Assembly (NCBI GenBank): GCA_029931535.1
Contig: JAQPZY010001560.1
Span: 3,844,001 to 3,908,000 of the forward strand
Length of the DNA stretch: 64,000 bases
Origin: Margaritifera margaritifera
Taxonomy: Eukaryota; Mollusca; Bivalvia; Unionida; Margaritiferidae
Direction of reading: 5' to 3'
The position numbers were made by a program, and so were the translations under genes. Under the pieces are notes generated by a model. That model saw nothing but the letters and a program-made list of their open reading frames with translations, was not told where the DNA came from and made no database searches. This document shows positions 29,001 through 41,000 of the stretch, piece by piece. Position 1 is the stretch's first letter; each line of letters begins with the position of its first letter.

Positions 29001-32000
29001 CATACATCCATCCCACGGTCTAGTTGGTTCTAAATGAAAATGGTGTGACTCAGACACCCAATAGGGCTGCCACAGTGGCCAACATGGGGTTTTGACTAAA
29101 AGACTTCTTATGGTGTCTAGTTGGTTCTAAATGAAAATTGTGTGAATCTGATGTCCAATACGGACACCATAGTAGCCATCTTGAAAATCATGTTATTGCT
29201 ACTTCTCCTGAATGGATGGTCATATAGACATGAGGTTTTAGTTTCTCCTATTGGTGCCATTCAGAAATTCAATATGCCTGAAGTATTTCAAGAAGTCATC
29301 GCATCTAGTTTTTTGTTTTATCATTTCAAAAGGTATTATGATGCCTAGTTGGTTCTAAATGAAAATATAGCTGATACATAGTCCAGTATGGCTGCCACAT
29401 TGGCCATCTAAAAAAATCGTGATTTTGCCACTCTTCCTGAATGGATGGTCATATTAACATGGGATTTTCACAGAAATACTTCTTATGATGTCTAGTTGGT
29501 TCTAAATGAAAATGGTGCTGATCTGACATCCAATATGGCCACCATAGTGGCCATCTTGAAAATCTTGTTATCGCAATTCCTCCTGAACAAATAGTCATAT
29601 TGCCAGAGGGTTTTCACCAGAAGACTTCTTGATGTCTAGTTGGTCATAAATGAAAGCGGTGCTGTGTGCACATCCAATATAGCTGCATCTTGAAAACCTT
29701 GTTATCGCTACTTCTAAATGGATGGTTTTATCAACCAGGTTTTTTTTTTACTGAAAGACTTTTTCTGATGTTTGGTTGGTCCTAAATGAAAAAGGTGCCG
29801 ATCAGACATCCAATATGGCCACCACAGTGGCCATCTTGAAATTCTTGTTATCACTGCTTCTCCTAAATGAATGGTCATGTCAGCATGGGGTTTTCACTGA
29901 AAGACTGCTTATGATGTCTAGTTGGTCATAAGTGAAAACAGTGCCAACCTGACTTCCAATAAGGCTGCCACAATGGCCATCTTGAAAATCTTGTTATGGC
30001 TACTTCTCGTAGATGGCTGGTCATATTGACATTGTGCTTTCACCAAAAGACTACTGTGCTTTCACCAAAAGACTACTTACGATGTTTGGATGGTGTTTAG
30101 ATGGTTCTAAATGGAAATGGTGCCAATCTGAGATCCAATATGGCCAAATGGCAGTCATCGTGAAGATATTTTTATTGTTACTCCACCAATATGGAAAGTC
30201 ATAACAACAAGTGGTTTCCACCAGGAGACTTTTTAGGATGTCTTGTTGGTCCGAAATGAAAATGGTGCCAATCTGACAACCAATATGTCCACAACAGCAG
30301 CTAATTTGAAAATCGTGTTATTGCTGAAGAATATTGGAGATGGTTTCAGCAGTCCACAGTTAAAAGGAAGAAATGGTCTTATCTTAAATTCCGGGAAATT
30401 CTTTTCAGCCAATATAGTGGTAGTCCCTTCAAGGGACTCTTGTTTTGTTTGTTGTCCAATGAATTTTGTTAATATCTGTTTGCTGTATTTCCAAGAAAGA
30501 GTGTTTAAAAGTAAATTGATGGAAATTAAAGCAGTTTGTTTTAATTTATTGTGTGCATCAAACTAGATTAATAATAAGTTTTGTATTTTGGTATGATTTG
30601 TTTTCCATAATTTTCCACAGCTTAATGGGAAGTAATATAAACTTGGATTTGCTGTCGTGCAGCAATGACAAAAGTTTAAATTGTGAACTTTTCTTTGCAT
30701 TGCTTGGAGAGAATGGTGTAATCAATATGCTGTTAATCATCAGATTTTGACAAATTAATTTCTGTGGATATGTGAAGAAACTGAAGTTTGAAAATATTCA
30801 TTAACATAATTTTAGGCATATTATAGTACATAATTGGTATAGCATACTATTTCCTATCAGTAATTTGCAAAGATCTTTTAACTACGCTAAATTATCCAAA
30901 ATTTAACAAAATTGAAATGTTTGCTCTGCTCTTATTACCTGGTGTCTCTAAAATGAATGACTTTTTTCTGTATGAAAGTAATTTTTTTTTTCAGTTTTAC
31001 AATGATTATGGGGACATAATCAAGGCCACATTAGGTAAAGCAAGGGAGATAAACAAAGTTGCCACAGCCAAGGCTCTTGCCGGCAGTCTCACACAGGTGA
31101 TAATAATAGTAATATTAGTTACAATATAATTAATAGATGTCATGTTCTGTGAATTAGTGTTGCATCTGGAGTGCATTTTTGCACAATGAGCATGTGTTTG
31201 TGACAGCCCTGCACAAAATCTCTTGTCCTATGGCCATTTGTGTGCAAATTTTCCATAGTTAGTGACAAAATTCCTAATGTATCATTTATTTTTTAGATTC
31301 AATCGATAATATCATCAAGAAAGTTTGATTTTCTGGAAATTCCCAAGCTAAAAAAAAGCATTTCCCAGAAGACAAAACTTTCTCTACCTTGATTCAGTTG
31401 TTGTATTTTGGACTTGTCTTGGTCAAATGTCTCGCAATTAAGCTGAGATTATTGGACTACACAATGTAAAATGTCAACCTCGTGGCTTCATGGAAGACTA
31501 TCAGTTTGTGAGTGAGCAACAATATGAAATTTATCAAATGCTACTTGATCAAGTATTCAAAAATATCTTGGGCAGTGTTTCTCAGGAATTCGATAGAGAA
31601 AAAAGAATTTTATTAATATTGTGATATTCCTCGGAGCTCCTTCAAAATGGCAGAATTACTGTTTTGTTTGACAGAAGTGCTTTTGTTGCATGAAGAATTG
31701 GTAGCACTTTTTTCTGCCTTTACTATGCTAACCAATAAATGGACTAATTTTTGAAAGGTTATGGGCCACCTAACCCACTCAGAGGCAAACCTAGATGTAA
31801 CACTGCTGGATTAAATCAGTTCTGTTAGTGATAATGTAAACTTTGATGTTAGCTTTAGCTGCTTAAATATCGGGCACATTTGACATGGCAAAATCTTTGC
31901 AAATTTTCCATGTTTTTTGTATTGTCCACAGTTAAAGATGGTGAGAAATAGACATCTCTTCTCTGCAGTGGTGTCAGCCAGATTGTCATCTTTGTTGATA

Positions 32001-35000
32001 ATTCATATGAATATTTTGTGATTTTGCTTTTTGGAGTAATATTCAGTGAGGGTACGTCATATAGTAGGTGAGATATAGCTTTCAATGTAATCGTTGTTAC
32101 GAAGAGTATTGATGTTTAGCAAACTTTCTGTTTTAACCTAGAAAAGAAAATTGAAGGTCTTCCACATATTAGTGTATAAAACAAAAGAATGACTTAGGAA
32201 ATGTTACATTTTTAGCTCTACTGGTCATAGACCAGAAGAACTGATGGGATGGCTCGTTTTCCATCGTCTGTCCATCCATTAGCACAAGTTTATTATTGCT
32301 ACTCCTAAACTAATTGGAGGATTGCCTTGAAACTTTACACACTCATTCATCCCAAGGTCTAGTTGGTCCTGAATGAAAATGGTGCTGCTCAGACATCCAG
32401 TATGTTTGAAAATCTTGTTATCTAAACTCTTCCAGAATTGATGGTCATATCAATATGGGTTTTCACTAAAAGACTTATTATGATGTCTAGTTGGTCCTAA
32501 ATGAAAATGGTGCTGCGCAATGTTCATATCAACATGGAGTTGTGAGTTTTCATTGAAAGACTTCTTATGATGTCTTGTCTACACACAGATTCATCCCAAG
32601 GTCTAGTTGGTCCTAAATACCTCCACTATTGAAAATCTTATCACTACTTTTCTTGAACAGGAAGTCATATCAACATGAGGTTTCACCAGAAGACTTCTGT
32701 GATAAATAGTTGGTCCTAAATGAAAATGGTACTGCTCATACCTCCACCATAGCTGCCACAACGGCCATTGTGAAAATCTTGTAGTTACTCCTCCAGAATG
32801 GATGGTCATATCGTCGGGTTTTCACGAAAAGACTTCTTATGATATAGTTGATCCTAAATAAAAATGGTGCAGATCTGATGTTCAATATGGCCACCATGGC
32901 AGCTATCTTGAAAATCTTGTTATTGCTACTCCTCCTGAACGGACAGTCAAATCGGTATGGGGTTTTCACCAGATTTTTTTTGAGGTCTGGTTGGTCTGAA
33001 ATGAAAATGGTGCCAATCTTAATCCAATATGGCCACCACAGTGGCTAATTTGAAAATGTTATCACTTGAAAATATCAGAGATGGTTTCAATACTCAGCAG
33101 TTAAAAAGAAGATATGGTCTTAAAAAGAAGAAATGGTCTTATCTTAAATTCCTGGAAATTCTTCTTGGACAGTAGAGCATCAGTTCCTTCAAGTGAGTCA
33201 TGTTGATCAAACTCTATGAATATTTCTTAGGTTATGTTCTCTCAGATTGTTTTGCAGGATGGATTTCCTAGCAATGTTGTGAGTTTCATTGCAACCATGT
33301 GGAAAACCTATTTTCAGCTTCTTCTGAATGGCCAAGCTAATTTTTATTTAACTTGGTAGGATTGATTCGTATGACATGGCTTATCAGATTTGTTTCCAGC
33401 ATGGCTCTCTAGCTGTGGTGTGGCTTCCATAGCAAATTGATGGAAAATCTGTTTACAACCTCTCCAGAACTGCTGAGCCAATTTCAGTCAAACTTGGTAG
33501 AAAATTTCATAGGATATGTTCTACCAGAATTAAGTTTGGGATGGTTCCGTTAGCAACATTGGTGCTTTCGTAGCAACCAGGTTAAAAAAGAAACTATTTT
33601 TGATTACTTCTCCAGGACAACTACTACAATTTTGATCAGAATTGGTTGGAACAATTCTTAGGACATGCTCAACCAGAACTTCTCTATGTTGGAACCCTTA
33701 ACAATGGTGTGGCTTCTATAGTAACCAAGTTAAAACCCCATTTCTGACTTCGTTTCCAGCATGGCTCCGCCAGTTTAGATTAAACATAGTAATGTTCTAT
33801 AGGATATGCTGTGCCAGAATTTTGTTCAAGGTGGCTTCCCTAGCAATGGTGTGGCATACATAGCAACCAGGTGGAAAACCTACAGATGGTACTCATCTCC
33901 GATCAAGTACAGCTAATGTAATGAATATATTTTTTTTATAATAAAACTCGTAGAATGATTTTCTCAACATAACCGCCTGACCATATCAGAGCAAATTTGA
34001 TAGGTAGAATCCTAGCATGAACACCTTATTACTTCTACATTTGCCTTTTAGACCAATGTATGATAGGTGAGCAGTATCAGACCTACTTGTGACTCTTGTT
34101 GATGGATTGACATAAAACTTGGTAAATATTATGGTGCCATAAAACTTAGTAAATATTAATGTCATCACCAGAAGATGTGCATATCAACAATTCACTTTGC
34201 TCATGCAAAAAGAGTTATTGCCCCATATCAGTTTGGGGTTTTCATTGAAAGACTTCTTATGATGTCTAGTTGGTCGTAAATGAAAATGGTGCTGATCTGA
34301 CATCCAATATGGCTACCACAAAGGCAATCTTGAAATCTTGTTATAGCTACTTCTCCTAGATGGCTGGTCATATTGATATTATGCTTTCAACAAAAGGCTT
34401 CTTATGATGTTTAGTTTGTCCTAAATGGAAATGGTGCCAATCTGATATCCAATATGGCCACTATGGCACCATCTTGAAAATCTTTTTATTGTTATTTCTC
34501 CAAAATAGGAAGTCATATCAACATGTGGTTTCCACCAGAAGACTTCTTGTGATGTCGTGTTGGTCCTAAATGAAAATGGTGCCAATCTGATATCCAAAGC
34601 AGCTAATTTGAAAATATTGTTAATGCTTAAGAATATCAGAGATGGTTTCAGCACTCAGCAGTTTAAAGAAAGAAATGGTCTTATCTTTAATTCCTGGAAA
34701 TTCTTTTCAGCTAGTAGAGCGTCAGTCCCTTTGAGGATCTCTTGTTCTTAGTGTTATTGCCCTTTTTGATTTGGAGCTTGATGTAGTGTATGACAGAATC
34801 TAGTGAATGCAACTAATTTCTCAGTTGAATATAATATGTTGGGCAGTTGTCAACTACCACTATCATAGGTCATCAATGGCAGTTAGTCCGGTTCATTAAC
34901 ATAATGGACAGCCTCATGGTAAAAGGTTAAAAGTTTGTCAGTGTCTGTTGCCCTTCAAACAATTTTGGCATATGCCATGCCACTAATGCCATTCATCAAA

Positions 35001-38000
35001 TTCAGGGTATAATGATCCCATTTACTGTGTTTGTATATTTCAACAGTACATTCTCCCACAATACCTAGTTCGTTAGCAAAGTTAAATGTGACATGTACAG
35101 GCTTTAAAATGGACAGAGAATATGCATTCATTGACTATTTCAGCCCCTGAGCTAGGTGACAGACAACTTGTATGGGAAAAATGTGCAGGGGATAAATGGT
35201 GCTTTTGTGATCGAGCAAGTGGTTTAAGCAGTGTTCCACTGTCACCGTTACAAGGCACTGCTTTAAATAGGTGATAAAAGCATTTCCATATTAGGCAGTC
35301 ATACTCAATTTGCAGAAGGCATGTCATTGCCTGTGAACATGTGATAGCTTTAATCTGATTGGATGTCAGTAGATGCAAGGTCAGTGTTATGATGCAGCAC
35401 GTGTCCTGAGTGATCACCAAAAGTCCAAAGGCAAAAGAAGTTTAGTGTAACATGGGTATATCTTGACATTGTCTGAGACAAGTTTTATGATCCATGATAA
35501 TCAGGTTCAAAGTCAAAGGCCATGACAAAGAATTTTGTCCTGCATTTGCAGGTATCTTGTGAATATGTTGACTCAAACAGGTAAGAATATATTTTCATTA
35601 CCAAATTTGGGATGTTGGAGTTTCTAAAGTATATCAGGGATGGTTTCAACACTTAGCAATTTAAAAAATTGAAAGGACAGGATAAATGGACTTTATGTGG
35701 ATTCCTGGAAATTTTTTTCAACCCCTAGAGCATCAGTTCCTTCAAGGGACTTTGTCATTGCATTGATGTAAAAGTACATGTTATGGTCATCATAAGAAGA
35801 TATGCATGAACATGCATTATTTTCAGAAGTGTTATACACTTTTTTATTTACTATTGACTCCATCATGGTAGTAGGGGTGGGATGTGGGAGAGGTGGGAGT
35901 ATATTTACATGAGCAAATCACTCACCATTCCTCTAGATAAACATAGTTTAATCTATTTCAGTTGTTCAAAGAATTGCAAGATGAGCAAGGGGGCCAACTT
36001 GATAAATCATCAGATGCTTTTCAGTCAATTAAGGTAAGAAATGTCATGTTTAATAGCAGTAATACAATACCTGCTATTTATTGTGTTGCTATATCTTTTT
36101 TGGCATTAGTTCCCAGTCCAAGGTGATTTTTCCCACCTCTAATTAGTAATTAGCAGTCTGGAATAAAAAAACAACATGATCCCAGTCTGATACCTTAGTC
36201 AACTTGTCTCTTACAGAATATAGTCCTTCTTTTCCAGGGACTTCATGCAGTTCTCACATTTCTCTTGGGCGCTAAACGTTTTTATCATGTAAGTTGTCAC
36301 TTGGCATTTCTGTGGTCAATCATATCCATTCTTGTGTTGGATTTGATATTTTCTTCCCAGTTCTTAAATAAATTTAGTTTATCTGTGTCCCTTTTCATTT
36401 AATTTGAGGGTTTTGAATACCTTGCTGTCGAAGCGGTGCTTCTTTGTTTTAATTCCTCTCAATAACCAGTGTTAGGGTAAGTATTACCAGGCCAATTCTT
36501 GTTCAGTTCATTGTTTATTTCTTGAATTTCCTTTCAGCATTCAATATGTCTCAAGGTATTGGTAAATGCAATCACTGTTTGAGATACACCCCCACCTGCT
36601 TAGCATGCGCTGCGTGCATATGTCTGTTTTGTTGCCTTTGGCCTGACAAGATACGAGACTTAGTGGAAAATCGGTGTGCCTATAGAGCAAGGAAAAAGGG
36701 ACCTGCTTCTTCCTCTTCATCACTGGAAGACCCCCTTCATTTCCAGGAGGGGTCTAGGTCACTTCCCGATTTAGGGAAGTAGTCAGTTTTCGTAACGGAG
36801 GTTCCATGGCTCTTGCTGGGGTACAAAAATTGCCCACTCTGTAAGGATGGGATCACCGACACATCAAAGAAAGTTGTCAGCTCCTATGAAGGAGGTATCC
36901 TCTGCACTTGCCGGTGGAGAGAAGTCGCCATCACCCCAGTAGCGAGTTCCACCATCCCAATGAAAGGGAGCGCAGTTTTCCCACTTGAGTAGACCTGTTT
37001 TAAATCGAGGGGATCTTGTTTGTCAGAGTCTAGTTCCCCAAACAGAGACTCTATAATAAGGTTTGCATCATCTGACCAGTCATTGCCCTGTGACAGGTCA
37101 CTGGTCACTTGGGTACTAGTCACAGATTAATGTGTGAAGTGGCTCTTGTTGGGGTATGGAAATTGTCCACTCCCACGCCAGTCATAAGTCACTGGGCAAT
37201 GCTTCAAGTGATTGTCACCGGGTGTTGGGCCCCAGGTACAGTAATTGGTACTGATCTCCAAGTTTGTCTCCAGTCACCAAATATTAGGTCTTTGGACTGG
37301 GCACCAGGTCTTGACCACAGGTCTAGGAAATGGGCTTGGGTCAATATCCCTCCTTTCTTCATGTTACAGTGGTCCCCCTCTTGAACGCCCCCCCCCCCCC
37401 CAACCAGCGGCTACCCGCTTTATACGGCCACAATCCCTTGGCACCGATGAGTTTGTGTTCAAAAGTACCCCTCAAGGATGGCCACCCCTCTAATGCGGCC
37501 AGCATTTTAGTGCAAAAACGGTCAAATTTACCCCTTGCGAGCAGCCACATAATGGTTGTTTACAGATTAAAATCTCTCTAATATTTTTTAATTTCTCAAC
37601 ACATTGACATTTTGTTCCAACATGCCAATAAAGTAACTTTAATCCATACAAAGAGGTAAGTAATTCGATTAATCTTACTGCCATGTGTTCCTTAGATGTT
37701 AGCCTTTGTCACTTTGATAATTACTGGCTATTATTACCACTGATAATTATGAAGATGACAAAAGCTAACCGCTGAGAAGTACAGCATTGTTCAGCTCAAG
37801 TCAGCGTGACATCCGGTCGCCAGATAGTAAAATGGTATGTTAGCCTTTCTGGCTGCCCTCTTGTAGATTATGAAATGTACATAACCGAGTACCAGACTTG
37901 AGAAGAAAAGAAAAAAGTCGATCACGTGACAGACTCACTTTCGTTGTAAACACTGTGCCTCTCGTGTGATAGCCCGCGAAGGAATAAGTTGTCGCAAAAT

Positions 38001-41000
38001 ATCGTCAAACATTCTCAGTTTAGAACGAAAAGTGAAAGCAATTGGATTAAACAAAACGAGGGAGAGTCTTTTGATCACTACTGAGAAATTTTATGTCAGA
38101 AAGATTCAAATAAACATTGTCAATATACATTCAACTATATTGGGTGGGAGATGGAATCGACGGACGTACAGGGATAGTTACAACCAAATGTTTGTACCCA
38201 GAATTTACTAACAAGGTGGTTTTGCACCACAATTGATGATTATTCATATTTTTTTAAAAATAACATTGATATTAGTTGTATCACATTAAGTCCTTGACCA
38301 GATAATATTCCTGTAATTTTTAAATGAAAATGATAAATATATAAAAATTAGTTACTTCTTTTATACTTTATATGTAGTTATTACTCACAACTGTGTGATC
38401 CCCCTCTAGAAATCCACCCCTTTTATAAGGCCACTTTCTTGCTGCAGAAGGGGTAGCCTTATAAGAGGGGGACCACTGTACCATTCAATCCCAGTGGGGA
38501 ATAGGTTCTGAGTTTTGATGACCCATCAAGGGAAATGGAGCTCGTGTGAGCAGAGATGGGACAACAAACTCTCAGTCATAAAGTCCCCTTCTCCAGGGAG
38601 GGAGATGAAACTGAATAGTCCTGTCATGTCAGACCCTTTTTTATTTGGTCTCCATTTTCATCCCACCCTACAGGTCAGATGAGGAAGTTTGGGCCTTTGA
38701 CAAGACAGTTAATGAGGTTTACCACCTCCTTCCTCCAGATCTATGCCCAAGACCCTTGAGATCTTCGGACACTAGGATTTTCTCCATTAAGAGAGGCACT
38801 CCAGGGTACAGCCTGAATTTGACCTTCTGTTGCTCCCTCACTCAGCAATGGTGATGGAACTAACTCGGAAGTTGTCTCAAGACTATGAGGTCCTAGACAG
38901 TAGACAGGGTGGAATATCCCCCCTCTTTTATACTTCAACCCCTGGTTTCTGCCCCCAGCTACATAGTCCATACGTCCACTTGGCCCCTTAAGACTCCCAC
39001 ATTGGACTCTGGTGCTGCCCAGGTGAGGATTTCAGCAAGGACCTTGGCCAATCTCACCATTAAGTCTCTTGAGACTTTGTCACTGAAGGCTCATACACTA
39101 GTCACTAGAGCCTCGCATGTCGATCTTTTTATGACAGCCTCCTTCAATCTGTTGAAAGAGGAATCATCGTCTCTGGCTGCTTTACAGAGATTGTTGAAGG
39201 TCGTTCCCAAGACATCGAGAGACACCCCCTCTCGATGTCCACAGCACCTTTTTTCCTCCTCCAGATCCATAGGGATGCCTCCTTGGAGATATCAAAGGTT
39301 TTGCTGGGCACAGCAAAAGCCTTTTGAGGGCCACCCCATTTGATGCAGAGACGTTATTCGGAGGGCTAATCCTACAGTGGCCTTGCAAAACTTGTGAGAT
39401 CGGCTAAATCTGAGACTTTTAATTTTTGTTTGTTTGATCCCCTGCCACGGTTCTAGACCTGGCTAAACCACTGAAGAAATGCCGCATACTGAAAGGTCCA
39501 TCTCTCTCCTTCCTAAACGTTGAAAGCAAGGGCCCCAGCAAAAATGTCAGACCCAGTTTAAAAATCCTTTCGACCCATCTTTTTGACAATGAGGTGGCTA
39601 GAGGTGCTGGGGGAGGAAGTCTAGAGATCCCTCCCTCTTACCCATGGATTGAGGCAAGGTCCCAGTAGGTGCCAGAATGATCCTTTTTTAGGAGGCTTGT
39701 TTGGATCTCGTAGACGATGTGGGTCCTTTCCACAATATAGGAGGGTAACCAGCTTTGCTTGCAGGACCCTCCACCTCTTTCAAGGACTCTCATTTGGCTC
39801 CACCAGTCCCAACCTGCAGACTGGAAGTCTTACTGAGGTATCTAGCATTTCACCCTAAATGTATAGTTAAATATGGATTACTTGGAAAAGTTTATAATAT
39901 ACATGGAAAATAAATGTAAAGATGGTGAGCTTGATTTCATGTGGCATCAACATTTGTACTTAATAAATAAAACTTCAAAAATTTAGAAAATATGGGCTAT
40001 TTCAGTGGGAGGGGGTAGAAAAAAAAGGTTATGTTAGGGGAGGAAGACACTTCTTGAAAGTCTTTATATCTTTATAGCCGCAAAATACAGTTACATAATA
40101 ACATTCAGACAAGCCTGTAGACTTGTAATGCTTAATTAAATACTACATTGTTTGTAAGGACTAGAAATTATAATGATACCTGATGGTCTGGAGGTTATAC
40201 AAGTACTTAAATATTCAGACTTTCTCAAATTTTTGTTTAATTGATTTCTCAAATTTTTGTTTAATTAATATGTGACCAAATTACAGGTGTACTTTGAGAA
40301 TAGTATAATTTCATTGCTATTATTCTGTACATAATGAGAATTATTCAAAGTGTTTAGTTTGAGTACAAACTTACGCTTGAAAGTTTTACAACCTCCAGAC
40401 CTTGTTTTCTGACAACATGACAAAGGCAGTACAGTCAAACCTGTCAATAGTGGCCACCCATAGAAAAAGGCAAAACTGGCTTTTGTACACAGGTGACCTC
40501 TGTACACAGGTTCACTTTTTTAAATTGATTTTTGAACAAATAACATGCACCAAATATCATTATTGTTGTTGTTGTTCTTCTTGTTCTTCTTCTTCTTATT
40601 ATTATTATTTTTATTATTATGTTATCAAGCTTGTTTTATGTGCACTATTCAACAAAATAGTAAATTATGCATATATATTGTTCTCTCTCAAATTTATGTT
40701 CCATACAAGATTACTGTATCCTGCTCACTTGAATCCATCCTATAAATTAAATCATCACAGACTTAAAATAATCACTGATCTTAGTTGTTTTGTGCACCGT
40801 GACCGCAGAAAGCAGGTGACTGTTACACACATGACATTTATATAGGAAATTTTCCTGGAGGAAAATACAATGGCCAGTGTGACCAGGTGACCGCTATGTA
40901 AAGGTGACCGTTAGGACAGGTTTGATTGTACTATCATCTTATTTCTATCATACTTGTTATCACTAGGAACTGGCCAGGAGGTTTTCCTTGTCATTTGGTC

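Larger units (their letters stand above)
31097..35961 (+). other. Intron 7
   Basis: Contains composite repeat copies 4 and 5, a ~145-bp-unit array between them, and a solo composite tail at about 35630-35752. Segments 31100-32200 and 34750-35620 show nothing assignable. Confidence 0.88.
36546..39860 (+). pseudogene. DIRS-like retrotransposon relic (gag-like region and start of RT), interrupted
   Basis: 36546-36782 encodes a cysteine-rich start ([20 protein letters not shown], then CxxC and a serine run). After a TIR transposon insertion at 37367-38478, 38645-39343 continues with [20 protein letters not shown], an [20 protein letters not shown] helix-rich segment and, in a shifted frame, [18 protein letters not shown]. 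Near 39660 the pattern PVGARMILF and then [12 protein letters not shown] resembles the stretch at the start of DIRS-type reverse transcriptase. Multiple frameshifts and stops make it dead; it ends before the RT catalytic motifs. It could also be another YR or Gypsy-related element. Confidence 0.5.
36034..40966 (+). other. Intron 8
   Basis: Holds the candidate cassette exon, a DIRS-like relic split by a Tigger-like element, and a 497-bp MITE. The stretch 39870-40425 is unassigned apart from a short duplication of tttctcaaatttttgtttaa at about 40222-40265. Confidence 0.88.

Noticed and set aside
36884..37123. Minus-strand 79-codon frame with acidic composition
   Set aside because: Antisense to the DIRS-like gag region; composition follows from that sequence, and no family was recognised.
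40545..40745. Hydrophobic 66-codon frame that looks like a membrane peptide
   Set aside because: The hydrophobic run comes from the TTG/TTC/TTA low-complexity centre of a MITE.
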